A stretch of 64,000 nt of DNA, from contig JAHRBC010000001.1 of assembly GCA_022702545.1 (NCBI GenBank), positions 5,952,001 through 6,016,000 of the forward strand, written 5' to 3'. A program made the position numbers and the translations under genes. Of this stretch, positions 34,212-46,034 are shown one piece after another (within the stretch, counting starts at the first letter, position 1; each line of letters opens with the position of its first letter). The notes beneath the pieces are model-generated. The model saw nothing but the letters and a program-made list of their open reading frames with translations, made no database searches and had not been told where the DNA came from. The DNA is from Phycomyces nitens (Eukaryota > Mucoromycota > Mucoromycetes > Mucorales > Phycomycetaceae).

Positions 34212-36598
34212 GTAATACATATTATTAAGTTTCCTTGTCGTCTTCTGTATTTCTTTTATCATGTCCATTATATCTTTATTTAAAATACATTATTTTTCTA
34301 TATACGCAGGATCTCTCTAAACTTTATGCAAAAAGGAATAAGAAATGTCGCAATTTCCATTGTGTCGATCTTGATAGTAATTAATCATTAGTCCAATGCA
34401 TTAATATTGGGTGTATCTAATACTAAAAAGTACTTGATCATTTCAACACATTAACTAGGTTATATTTATCTTGTAAGCTAATCTTGACACCAACCTTTTT
34501 CTTTGCATAACACTATGTTTCTCGATAAACAGCAATAAGATCTCAAACCATGTACATCTTATTTTGCTTGAGAAGATGTCTAGGATTTATAAAGTGTCCT
34601 TGTATGATGATTCACATGGATTAAATCCTAATAAATATAAACCTTTTGTATATTAATATTCAAGAGCAAATGATATTCTCACTAGCTATAAACAACAGCT
34701 ATAAACATTTGCTTTTTTGAGGATTTGTCATTTTCATGGCCAAAATTACGACTGATCAATTAAATACTTTTTTTTAAAAAAAACCTATTGCAAAAATATT
34801 TATTTCGCTTTAATAAATACAAGGCAGATATTCTTAATTGTTATATTCGAAATACAAAATATTGAATATGTTACTATACTCTATATGTATAACAATTATC
34901 ATATTCAAATTGGGTGGTTACTCGGATATGTGCTGCTGCTTATCTTTCTTTTAAGAATTCGAGGAATTGCCAAACATTACACAGATAAACATTTGGAAAA
35001 CTCTCACATAAATAAAAGATCGTTTTTAACAAGGGATAAGATATAGATTAGCTTGAAAAACCTTTGATTCTTCACTCGTGTGTTGCCTTTTTATTTATTA
35101 CAGTTTACTAGAATTTGTGTTTTGTACATTAATAAAGTAGATATAAAATAGTCTCTTTTTTTTATATAACTGACAAGATTATTTAAATATCTTTATATTA
35201 ATTCTGCTGTTTTGAAGACTTGAAAGTTTAATTTGTCTCTAATTGAGATTTAGGAGTGATCACTGCTACTGATGACCAAGGTTTGCTGTCCCTTTTTTCT
35301 CATAATATACACTATGAATTTCAATAACATATTACTACTATTAATAATATTATTATAGTAAATAATGGTAGATCCTGATTATTTTAAAATCAACCCCACA
35401 AAATTGAGTGCTAATTGACTGAAATCATCAAGACACACTTGGAAATAGTTTGAATTTAAGTATATCTAATATATTCAACTTTAAAATATTTTAATAATTT
35501 AAATAAATTACAATTTAAACTATTTTTACTTTTCAATATGATCTTAATCATTTTCTTTGAGTTATATTTTCTTTTTCAATATTCGTATTCACGAAAGTTT
35601 GAATATATTGTATATGATAGTTTATGTTTTTAGATTAGATATTCAAATTTTACAAGAAAATAAATCAAGAAAAATATTTTAATTAATAAATATATTAAAG
35701 TATAAGTGTGGTAAAACCACCATAGTACAATAATTTATTATGGGATGACAAAAGCTACATAGTGAAATCTACACAAGTAGATTTAAACTAAGCTACCAAT
35801 TATTATCATATTAACACTCAGCCAGATACTTAAACACAAATTCTAGAATATACAGAAGTTGAGTTTCTCTTTTACTTTGGAAATAAATTACAAGTAAAAT
35901 TGACATATCGTGTTTTGATTAATTTCGCTACAATAAGTATATTATTTTTTGAAAATAAATATAAAATTAATATTTCTTGTCTGATATGAGTTTATTTCTA
36001 ATCTTTAAAGTTTACTATTAAACTAAATAACATATTATATCTTTATTTAATTCTTGTTTTTGTATAATTTAATCAAGATAAAATAAAATAATATATTAAA
36101 TATCTTTAAAAAAAAATAGAACAAAACATAAGAATATTAAAGTAGATTAAGATTTAAAGTTAAAATTTAATAAAAGTTAAATAAATATTACAGTTATAAT
36201 TTTTTTATAAAGTTATACTTTTATTTATTATATTTTAAACTTTAAATATTGAAACATTAATTATCCAAGTATTTTTATTTTAACTATAAAATAATATTCA
36301 ATAAAAAATCAAGATAAAATAAATAAAACTTTAATATATAATTTAATAATATCTTTATATGAATTATAAATATAAATATAATATTAATTAATTTTTTTAG
36401 TAAAAAAATAATTTTGAGTATATATATATTTAAAGAAATATATAATCTATTTAAAATAAATAATAATCATACTAGTTTATATCAACATTAAACTTTTATA
36501 CTTGAGAAACAACAAATTTATTATGAAAATTTACTAAAAAATACTGTAATTTTTTAATTGGTTTATAATTTTTAAGTTTGCCTAAAAAGGCATCTAAA
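34212..36598. other. Extremely AT-rich intergenic region
   Basis: No gene. From about 35100 to 36590 the sequence is almost pure A/T with only isolated G or C, clearly richer than other intergenic DNA here. A T8A8 palindrome lies at 34768-34783. There is no repeat array or coding trace. The stretch stops sharply at the tRNA-Thr gene. Confidence 0.6.
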
Positions 36599-36671
36599 GC
36601 CTTCTTGGCTCAGTTGGCAGAGCGTCTGCCTAGTAAGCAGAAGGTCGCCAGTTCAATTCTGGCAGAAGGCA
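36599..36671 (+). tRNA. tRNA-Thr (anticodon AGT)
   Basis: A perfect 7-bp acceptor stem (GCCTTCT/AGAAGGC) with discriminator A at 36671. D-arm GCTC/GAGC, anticodon stem TCTGC/GCAGA with loop CTAGTAA (anticodon AGT, decodes ACU and ACC after inosine modification), variable loop AGGTC, and T-arm GCCAG/CTGGC with loop TTCAATT. No intron. TTTT tracts 6-16 bases downstream provide Pol III termination. It sits alone at the edge of a very AT-rich block. Confidence 0.96.
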
Positions 36672-38650
36672 GTCATTTTTAATTTTTGTCGCGAAAAATG
36701 ATGACGTCATCCATTTTCAACACTTTTATATCTGTAATTATGTAGTTAGAAACATTCAAAGATATAAAATATTAAAATAATTTTGATCCAGGAATGTTTG
36801 GGGTTATTTTTTTTGGTATCAAGACACATCCCTACTGTTTGAAAGGTATAGCAGAAATATTTGCTTAATAACGCGTCTTTTCCTATGAATGTAGGTACAT
36901 CTGTTAAAGAACCACTTTTTTATGCGTCTTACTTTTCTAAATAACTATTTTCATTTTTTACTTTTGATGCCTATTACCAAAAAACAGTAGATTTAACAAG
37001 AAATATTTCCACAAAGCTGCTAACTGTATATTACTCGCCTTTTACTGAATGACAAAGAAATAGTGCTCTCGCAAATTTCAACAGTTATTAGAATTAATTA
37101 ACAGAGGTTCAAAAAGTATGATTGCAGAAATTCTGTACTTTCTCTTGATTCTTATTCAAATGAAAGTACCGACCTTACTGATATAAGCCAACCTTTTTGT
37201 TCTGTTGAGCCATATATTTAATATATAAAACAATTATTGAACTGTAGTATTAATAAATAATACGATAAAAATGCACTTTTCAATCAAATACAACATCTTT
37301 AGGTTAGAGACTATTTTTGATGAGCTATTATCTGCAAACAATATTATAAATAACCATTATATTCAAAAAGACATGTAATAGAATTAACAATAATAATAAT
37401 AAACTCTATAGTAATGCATAGACTTGGGTATTTAAATGTTTATTACTAGTGCAAATAAGAACCATTAATTTGAATAATATAGCTTATATATCATAAATAT
37501 AATAGGAAACACTAGGGACCAGAAATAATTATCAGATGTTTGGTCAAGAAAAAAAAAGATTGAGTTTTTAGAATTAGCATGATATATTTAATTTTATGCC
37601 AACAATTTATTTCAACTTGTATGGAAAAACAAAGAGATATGTTTTTACATGTATATTGTAACTGATCTTTCTAGATATATAAAAATTAAAGAGATGAGAA
37701 TATATATTTTGTAAAAAAGAATATAAAATAATAATACAGGATATGTTTATTATACAAGAGGTGATTTAGTATTCAGAGGTATATCGAGTGCTTTACAAGA
37801 ATATTTATATTGTCAACGCATGAGATACATATCATCTAAAGCTTATATTGTGTCTTGAAAGATAACATACTAGCTCAGAATATTTGCTCATTAACTAATA
37901 AAATTTCACTAATTATAGTCCAATCATATCCACAGATAAAACCAACTGGTGGATAAGTAAACATTTTTGGTTTATAGCCCTAGGAAAAAAAGACAAGATA
38001 GATATTGGTATATCAACCTCAAATTAAAACGAGTAACAAGCTTCAGGAGGCCATATATTAAAGTAGAATATCTTTTCATTTTGTAGGACCTTGGTTTAAG
38101 GGCTGTTTTGAGCCTTTCTACAAATGAACGGCCAAGAAAACCGGCTAGTCAATCCCTGGTGCTCTCTTAAGAACAATAATACTGGCTTGGCTAACGTACC
38201 TCTGCTTCTTTTTTATCCCAAATTGGCTCATAACATCTTGTGTATAAAAGATGACAACAACGAGGGTTTTCATGCCAAAAAAACAGTCATGATTTCCTTT
38301 CTCGGAAAGCACCACTTTAAAATAGACAGGCCTGCCAATCTTTTCGGTTGCCTTTTGCCGTCCATTATCCTTTTAGACTTTGCCCGGGAAGTACTCGAGA
38401 CCAGACTTTGGAAAATACGTCTAGCCTAGACATTTACTACGGACTCAATTTGTTGATCAGAGCCACACATTTTTGATTACCTTTATAATTCATAAACTTG
38501 TAAGGACCTGAATGCCTTTTTGCGCTGTTGATTCATTCTCTGCGCGTCTCTTTATCTCCAATTTATTTATTCTACCTCCACTTTATTCCCCAGACAAGCC
38601 ACCTACGATCCCTTTTGTAACACTTACCCATCAAGACATTGGCTATCATC
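36672..38650. other. AT-rich intergenic region with a dispersed repeat copy
   Basis: No gene supported. 37998-38232 is a diverged copy of 4390-4622. The open frame at 38124-38429 lies inside and beyond this repeat and has no recognisable family, so I treat it as chance. Confidence 0.45.
37998..38232. repeat. Diverged dispersed repeat, copy 2
   Basis: Partner of 4390-4622: CCTCAAATTAAA, ATTAAAGTAGA, GGACCTTGG, TTTTGAGCC, CTCTTAAGAA and TTTATCCCAAATTGGCTCA occur in the same order and spacing. Confidence 0.55.
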
Positions 38651-41600
38651 ATGCCACTCCTCAAACGTAAGCGCTACCCTTTGGTACAGCCTCCCGCATT
38701 CGATCCCACCAAGAAAGACAAAGAACGACCAGTTTGGTACTACAAGATCACAAATGAAGTCTTTGAAGACTATGCGTATCCTTTTTTATATACATATACT
38801 TTATACTATACCCACAGTATCATTATTTTAGACAGCCAACACCCTGGTCTAGATACAAACCAGAAAAAGAAAACGTAGTCTAGTCAGTAAATCTGACATA
38901 CCATGAAAAGACAATGTCCAAATTCAAATCTTTCATTTATGACGCGTATGATATAAATCATACCATGGGTGCCATTCGATTCCTTCATTTATCCTTGACC
39001 TTTTTATTTTCTTTGTCGGTTCTTCATTAGTACCTATCTCCAGCGATTATCCTTATATAAGCGCCCCGTGTGGCAGTGCGAGACAACCGGTCGATCCAAC
39101 CTAACCTATGAAGACGCATTGAAAAGCGAAAAGACAGAGAGAGACAGAGTTCAAGATAAATTACCAGAAAGACTGCAGCAACGTGTGCTTGAGCGTGTTC
39201 AATTTCGTAAGTCGCTAGTATGACAGGATACTTTAGATGTTCATTTCAGAACAATAGAAACGGCTCGTTTGGATACTGTTGTTGAGGATGTATATTCGCA
39301 CTTCTTGGAACGCTACATTGCGGGTGAAATAGTGAATTGCTTGTGGGACGACGGTATTGTGTAATGTATCAGTCAGAGTAAAGATATGGACTTTTCAAAG
39401 GTAAATATGTGGCTGACACTTTTTATTGATCTCAGGTATAACGCACGTATACTGGAAGTATTGCCTGGAGATAATCAGGAAAAAAATGGCTCAAAAGACA
39501 AGAACAATACCTATAAAGTGCAATTGATTGATGACCATCTTGAGGGAATTGATGACTTTATCAAGATCGTTGTAAAGTCTGACTTGAAGTATGTTTTTGG
39601 AGCATCGTATCTATTGTTTATAGGCAACTAATCTTTTATTTGTTAATACAGGCGTGATCGTTTATCATACTCGAAAAATTTGCTCAAGAATTTCATTCGC
39701 AGATGCACCGTAAAGGAGACCTATGTGGGTGCACCATGGCTCGTCAAGGTAAATCAGGACAAGTGATAGTTGATGTTTGATGACATACTGACAACAAGGC
39801 ATTAGGCAGGGTTGGCAGAGAAATATGGAATTGACTCTACACTTCCTTTAACACTCCAAGAAGCCAAGGATAATGCTTACTTTAAATCTCGCAAGCGAAA
39901 GACTGGATCTTTGGAAGATACATCTCCAAAGAAACTCGAGCAAAAACCTTTTGACGCCAAAAAACTCGAATCCATGATAAAGTATCCCATAGAGGATCTC
40001 GATGTACCAGTATATCGACGGGACCCATCAGGAGAAGGGCCGATCATGGACATGGACCCATCCACAGACAATTCCACAAAGGCAGCCCAAAATCCAACCG
40101 GCGGAATGCCACTTTGTCCTACTCCTTGTAGGGACAGCACAATACCTACTGAATGCTTTGGATCATTTTTGATGGTCTGGTGTTTCCTCAGTATTTTTGC
40201 CCGTCCACTCGACTTATCTCCTTTTACACTGGACGACTTTGAGAATGCACTTCACCACAATTCTACTTATATCAAATCACATATTCTAATCGAGAGCAAT
40301 GTAGCTTTGTTGAATGCAATCATCTGTCAGCAACGCAAATCAAAACTTCAAGGAGCAGCCTCTAAAAACCTGGCATTATATGATGAACACACTTCCCGCA
40401 GTACCACTCCTGGTCTTGATGGACAGAATAAGGACAGTGTTACTGGCGATAGTCAGGATGGTAGTGATGAAGAGAACGATGAGTCGGTTGGATGGTCAGG
40501 ACAGACATCTTTATCTCGCCGTGTATCTTTATTGGAACGGGGGTGTGGAAGTGATGAAGTGATGAGAATCGGTGCCGGATGGGATAGTACAACCATCAAG
40601 TTTATTGATGATAGAGAAGGCTGGGAAGATGTGCTCATTGGGTGTATCAATCAGGTTTGCTATTTATTCTTAGGGGGTTCAAGATGCGCAGGATATTAAT
40701 GTCATATTATCTATAGCTTGCACCACCAGAAAAGGTCCCTGAATTTGACAGAATCTTAAACGCTCTTGTACCTAAACCAGATTCTACTCTGGAAGAACGC
40801 CAATCAGCCTATGTTTCTCTCTGTTTAAAGGACAAGATAACTATTCTTGAATTGTTGGTACAGACAGTCAACGAATGCTCATTCATAAAGTAAGTGTTCT
40901 AAAACCAAGATCAATTTAATCATATTACTTATATTTATTAATCCAATGTAGAGAGTACATGGAGGAATGTCAAGACCAACTTACTGAGCTGAGAAAACAA
41001 AAGATCGAATTGAGTAGAGAGAGAAAGCGGATGTATGTCTTGCCAACGGATTGTCAAACCGGTGCTAATGTGTCTTTGATCAATAGTTATGCCGCAAGAT
41101 TAGAGCACGAGAAGCGTACTGGAGAGCATTCGGGAAAAACGAGCGAAGATATGGATAACGAGGCCTCTGATGTAGATTCAGAGTCAAGTGACACTGAAGA
41201 CGATGTGTAAGTATGATGGATAAAACTCGTGTATTGTTTTTATCTATTAATCGGTTTTTTTTTACCAATTCAACAGTTCAAAGGCACAACGCCAATTCAA
41301 GAATGAGTCTATACATGAGTCTCGTCAGGCAATTCTTAAACGTAGACAACAAGAGAGAGAGGAGAAAGAAGCCAAACGACTAAAATTGCATCATCGCCAA
41401 AGAGAAGAAGCTCGTGCACGTAATTTGGAACTCAAGGCGCGTACAGAGGAGCGAAAGAAAATAGATGAAGATGAACGGCAATTGCATAGAAAGGTAAGTT
41501 ACCACCATTCAGTATCGATAAATCTACGAGCGAATATTTATATACTTTCACAACCTTTTCAGGAAGAGCAAGTTGAACGTGATATGCGCAAGTATAGCAC

Positions 41601-42276
41601 GCTTAGAATTAAGCCCCTTGGTCGCGACAAGTTTTTTAACAGATATTATTATTTGGACCACATCGGAGGAGCAACTACTCATGGTACAGGCAGACTTTGT
41701 GTCCAGAGTCCAAGCGACACAGACAAGATGTTACTGATGGAGCGAGACCAGCCCTCGATGGACAAAAATCTAACCTTACCATGCGGGCGTGGAGGAGGCG
41801 TTGGATTTGTTTGCCAACTGATGAGAGACCAGGGACTGGAAGAAGAAAGCAAGCTTCTTGAAAAGTCTTTGGATGCTCAACCACTTTGCCCGAATTCAGA
41901 AGAATGGTGGTGGTTTTACCAGGAGCCCGAAGAGGTAAATGATCATGATACGGGTAGATATGGACATTTGTTAACATGTAATTTTCATGTCTGTAGCTAG
42001 ATGCACTTTTGGCATGGCTGAACCCAAAGGGCATTCGAGAATATAGACTTAAACGCGAGCTAGAGAAGCATATCCATTCTCTGACAGCCGGAATGAAGAA
42101 ACGTAGCAATGTATGTGGACTGCATAGGCTGTAAAATTAGTGATACTTACTTGAAATTGTAGGAGCATATGGCTACAAAGATAGTTGATGTTCCACGACG
42201 CAGTACTCGTAGCAAGATTACACCTCAAATTCCATCCGGCTCTTGGCTGGCTTATGTTAACAAATACGCGAAATAG
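38651..42276 (+). CDS. ITC1: ITC1, ISW2 chromatin-remodelling subunit (WAC-DDT-WHIM)
   Basis: Thirteen exons join in phase to 911 residues (first 38651-38775, main DDT exon 39806-40654, last 42163-42276). The WAC domain (MPLLKRKRYPLVQPPAF, RPVWYYKITNEVFEDY, WQCETTGRSNLTYEDAL) binds DNA. The DDT domain has FGSFLMVWCFLSIFARPLDL and SPFTLDDFENALHH. WHIM-type motifs follow: LKDKITILELLVQTV, KPLGRDKFFNRYYYLD and PNSEEWWWFYQEPEE. A long Arg/Glu/Lys helical stretch lies between. This is the non-catalytic partner of ISWI-type ATPases (yeast Itc1, animal ACF1/BAZ1A). Start is the ATG at 38651. A 17-bp exon (39384-39400) between introns of 52 and 35 bp was needed to keep frame; that part is the least certain. 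Confidence 0.93.
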
Positions 42277-42854
42277 ATAAAAATGGCTTGACTTTAGGCC
42301 GGTGCATTGACGTTAAACATACTTAAAAACCAACTATTGGTCTAAATAATCAGAAATAATCGCATCTTACCAACGCAAAATATAAATACACATCTTTAGT
42401 CCTATACAAATCAAAGCTCATGATACATTCAAAGTTGGATAAAAGAAATAAATTATTCATGATATTAGCCTATGTATTGGAAAAAAGAATGGTACATTTA
42501 TCTAGCGCAAGCCTGAATAATGAGTATAGATCTTTAAGAGCTTGTGCTTCAAATTAGTCAGATTACACAAGAGTCTCTTGGAAAAGTGGTAGGTTCGAGA
42601 GAGCATTAGAATGCAAAAGATAGTCAAAGAACGTTTTGGGAGCCAAAGGTAGTTTTTCTAAGCAAGTATTAGTAAGAATCATACAGGTGGTCATAGCAAC
42701 ACAATCTAATTCCAGATTGTGCAATATATCTACCCTTTAAGTAATTGATGATTCCGTGACTGTAAAAATCGCGGAGTGATGAATGTATTTAAATTGGGGT
42801 TGGGGATTTTTTTATTTTATTCTTCTTTTCAAGTCTTGTTATCTCATAAAAACC
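42277..42854. other. Intergenic region between ITC1 and GLO1
   Basis: Non-coding, AT-rich; holds the ITC1 3' end and the GLO1 promoter. No distinct element seen. Confidence 0.5.
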
Positions 42855-43525
42855 ATGTCCACCGATACTTCGAAATATGTATTCAACCACACAATGATCC
42901 GTGTGAAGGATCCCAAGATCTCCCTCAAGTTCTATGTCGATGTTCTTGGCATGAAGTAGGTTTGGACTGGGAATGCATAAAAGAACATCAATTAATTCGC
43001 GTCTTAGGTTGATTACCAAATCAGACATAGAAGCAGGAAAGTTTACACTCTACTTCCTGGCCTATGTTGATAAGGTCCCAGAGTCAGAGGAAGAGAAGAG
43101 AAGGCTCTGCTTCAGCATTCCCGGTGTTCTTGAGCTCACTCAGTAAGTATCCAGACCATTGGGAGACATCTTTGTAGCATATGTTTTATTTATCAAAAAT
43201 GGCGCGTCTCTTTTTAGCAACTGGGGTACTGAAAATGATGCTGACTTTGCCTATGCCAACGGAAACAAGGAGCCCGGAAGAGGCTTTGGCCACATTGCTG
43301 TCCTTGTTGATGATATCCAAAAGGCATGCGAGCGTTTCGAGCAGCTCAATGTCAAATTCATTAAGCGTCTTCAAGACGGAAGCATGAAGAATCTTGCTTT
43401 CATTGCTGATCCTGATGATTACTGGGTTGAGGTAACTATAAGAGCTTGGGGATTTATCCAGTGTCTGACTTGGTTCTTTGCAGATTATTGAGAACCCTAC
43501 CGTTGTTGGCCGTGCTCCTATCTAA
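42855..43525 (+). CDS. GLO1: Glyoxalase I (lactoylglutathione lyase)
   Basis: Four exons (42855-42955, 43008-43142, 43218-43431, 43484-43525) join in phase to 163 residues, a single-domain glyoxalase I. The enzyme converts the methylglyoxal-glutathione hemithioacetal to S-lactoylglutathione in the cytosol. Metal-ligand positions are visible: His in FNHTMIRVKDP, Glu in VLELTHNWGTE, His in GRGFGHIAVLVDD and Glu in DPDDYWVEIIE. YVDVLGMKL and RLCFSIPG are typical strands. The length is close to monomer-type fungal or animal enzymes lacking the second repeat of yeast Glo1. The last exon has only 14 codons including the stop. Confidence 0.95.
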
Positions 43526-45706
43526 TAAAATACTCTTATATATAATCATTTCTGAGATGGGTGTTTAGTGGAATAGCTTGATATATTAAGTAAAAAAAAA
43601 GTATGTAATAAAGTTTGTAATATATAAAGTAGCTCTATACTATTGAACATAATGGTGCAAAAGTGTTTTGTTTGCGAGATGTTAAAGTGGATTTGGGTTT
43701 TATAGCTTGGAGAATGTGTTACAAGAATAGTTCAAGATTATACTTAGAAGTTATTAGAAATCACGTTTCAGCTACTCTATTTGCTATCAGTAGATCTTAG
43801 AATGTGGGTACACCAGGTTAAATTATCCTATAATCTTGCTTTAATTTACTCGTAGAATATATAGTGACATCAAACTAATAACTTTTTATCTCTTGTACAA
43901 TTTCATAGCTATAAATTAGTATTCTAAATCAACCGGGACTTATTACTAGAAATTCAGAATAAATATTTACACTTTATTCTTTGCTTCAAGGCATACAAAC
44001 ACAAGTCCAACAGAGTGTTTACGAGATTTGATATTAAGAGCCGGACATTATTTGCATTATATCAGTGTTTAAACCCGGAAAACTCAACACTATTTCGCAA
44101 CATTTCGCTCTAAATCCAAATAAGCCAAAGCAATTGAGTTTCAAGAAGACAAGTAAAATACTCTACACATTATATTTTACGAGCCAAGAGGTATATAAAT
44201 GATATTCTTTTTTGCAAATAAGAGTTTGAGATATTCAAACACTCGATTTTTTTTATTCCAACAATTTCTCAAGTCAAGAGTATCATTATAGCAAAAAAAA
44301 AAGAGTATATAGCTAATATCTGGTTATTCCCAAATTATTTTCCTAGATACTATAAATATATTTGGTTGACAAGCATCTATTTCTTTGCAAGAATATAAGC
44401 CATATTTCAAGACTTTATGGTTAAACTAGAGAGAGAGAGAGAGATCTAACGTCAAGCAGAAAGGAATAAAAAAAAAAGATGGTTAGGAAAACATGCTGGG
44501 GTGCAGCGAAACAGAAGAGTCAAAAGAAAAAGAGGGAGAAGAAAGAGTAGTTTTGACCGAGACCCAAGGGAAGCAATTATGGTCTTATTGGAATGAGACA
44601 CTCCATGACATTGTAATTCGTAGAGAGAGAGTCATCATCTTGGTCTCATTACAATGTCATTGAGAGAAAATGACGATGGTAACCAACTCCTCACTCTTCC
44701 AGATTAAGATTATAAATATGTTAGGGCCGTGTTTTCAAACTCAGGAATTATATAAACGCAAAAATAAAACGCAAATATTAGTTGACGCAGATTTTTTTTT
44801 CAATGGACGCGAGATTAATCTCAATTGAAAAAAATTTTTAAAAGAATAATTCAAAACAGACTTTTAATCAACTTTACAATCTTTAATATGTCTATTTACC
44901 CCCTTTAACAAAACATTGTACCAGCTGGACTCATTTAGTTTTATAGTATCCTAGACGCCAAGTAGAAAGAAAGGATAATTAGGTATTGCTGTATTTTGTA
45001 TCTAAATCTTGGCTTTAGACGGATTATAATTGGTGGACCTTAATGTTAAATTGTATATATTTATACGTAGCCCAAATATACACAGATATTGTTGTAATGC
45101 TCAAGAAGTATCGTACGATTTTCATACGACTCTCCATATTTATTCTACATATTACTGTACACTTACATATTTTAATGATCCAATGAGAAAATATATTGAT
45201 TCAGTACTGGAGAAATTTGGCTTGAATTCCTTATAAAATGTCTTTTACGATGACTTTGATTCAACTGGTAAATAATGTATGTATATTTTCAAAGGGACGT
45301 GGACAAGAATGATTTAGAGTATTCTTATTGGCAGGAACATTTTACTATTTTTGTCTTCTTTTCGATAGTTCTTCCACAAAGTCTTTTGTATTTCGGTCTC
45401 AAGGATATTGACTTGTGCGAATGGGGGTCTCGGCCTGTCGTCTATACCCAAGAAACTATGTACAACGGCCATGTCATACTCCTATTTTGCACTGGTATTC
45501 GTGCCACATTATAAGATAGATTTTTTACGATCGGACTCGAATGGTGTGCTTTTAATTGGTGAGCTTTCTCAACTCTTCTCTAGAGATAGTCAAGTAGAAC
45601 GAGGAATTGCCCGTGCTTCCAAACTAAAATTCCCATATCCATGGTTGTCTGGGCGATCAAAATCTCGACAGATTAACTGTCTGAATTTATTTGAAGCCGC
45701 CAAGAT
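43526..45706. other. 2.2-kb intergenic region
   Basis: No gene supported; the open frames at 45030-45737 have no recognisable family. It includes a (GA)n tract near 44428-44444 and an inverted repeat at 44592-44660 (see separate entry). Confidence 0.45.
44605..44660. repeat. 13-bp inverted repeat with 30-bp spacer
   Basis: ATGACATTGTAAT at 44605-44617 is the exact inverse of ATTACAATGTCAT at 44648-44660. AATGAGAC (44592-44599) and GTCTCATT (44643-44650) form a second overlapping pair. It could be a hairpin or a tiny element; function unknown. Confidence 0.6.
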
Positions 45707-45714
45707 TATAAAAG
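45707..45714 (+). promoter_or_regulatory. TATA box of the defensin-like gene
   Basis: TATAAAAG, about 90 bp upstream of the ATG at 45802, followed by a pyrimidine-rich leader. Confidence 0.6.
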
Positions 45715-45801
45715 CAAGAGAGCCCCTAAAAACTTGAGCTTGTGCTTTCATCTCACTACTCTTCTTTCCTTCTCTCCTCTTTTCTCGAGCACTACATAGC
45801 C

Positions 45802-46011
45802 ATGAAGTCCATCATCGTATTCATGTTCATGCTCAGCGTGGCCCTCCTTGCCGCTGCTGCCCCCAAGGCCAAGCACTGCCATTTGATCAAGGATCATCAT
45901 GCCAATGCCGTCTGCAAGACCTACTGTGGAAAGAGCGGTTACCTCCTCGGCGAATGTGGTAGCAGTGGTGTCTGCTTGTGCAAGAAGAGCAAGAAGCACA
46001 ACAAGCATTAG
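45802..46011 (+). CDS. Small secreted six-cysteine, defensin-like peptide
   Basis: An intronless 69-residue precursor. I chose the second in-frame Met (45802) because it starts a clean signal peptide (MKSIIVFMFMLSVALLAAAA) and the longer frame would add a polar N-terminus. The mature part is about 47 residues, very basic (Lys/His-rich), with exactly six cysteines spaced C-x12-C-x3-C-x10-C-x6-C-x1-C, including GEC before the fourth. That fits the CxxxC ... GxC ... CxC pattern of cysteine-stabilised alpha-beta defensins. Expected role, by inference, is a secreted antimicrobial or signalling peptide. Codons are GC-richer than surroundings, suggesting high expression. A T8A9 palindrome starts 7 bp after the stop. 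Confidence 0.72.
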   Translation: MKSIIVFMFMLSVALLAAAAPKAKHCHLIKDHHANAVCKTYCGKSGYLLGECGSSGVCLCKKSKKHNKH

Positions 46012-46034
46012 ATTGTCTTTTTTTTAAAAAAAAA

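Noticed and set aside
35600..36500. Possible mitochondrial DNA insertion because of the AT content
   Set aside because: No mitochondrial gene fragment or tRNA of organelle type can be read in it.
38124..38429. 101-residue plus-strand frame
   Set aside because: Begins inside a diverged dispersed repeat and shows no family; chance frame.
45408..45737. 109-residue frame upstream of the defensin-like gene
   Set aside because: Overlaps the TATA box of that gene and matches nothing.
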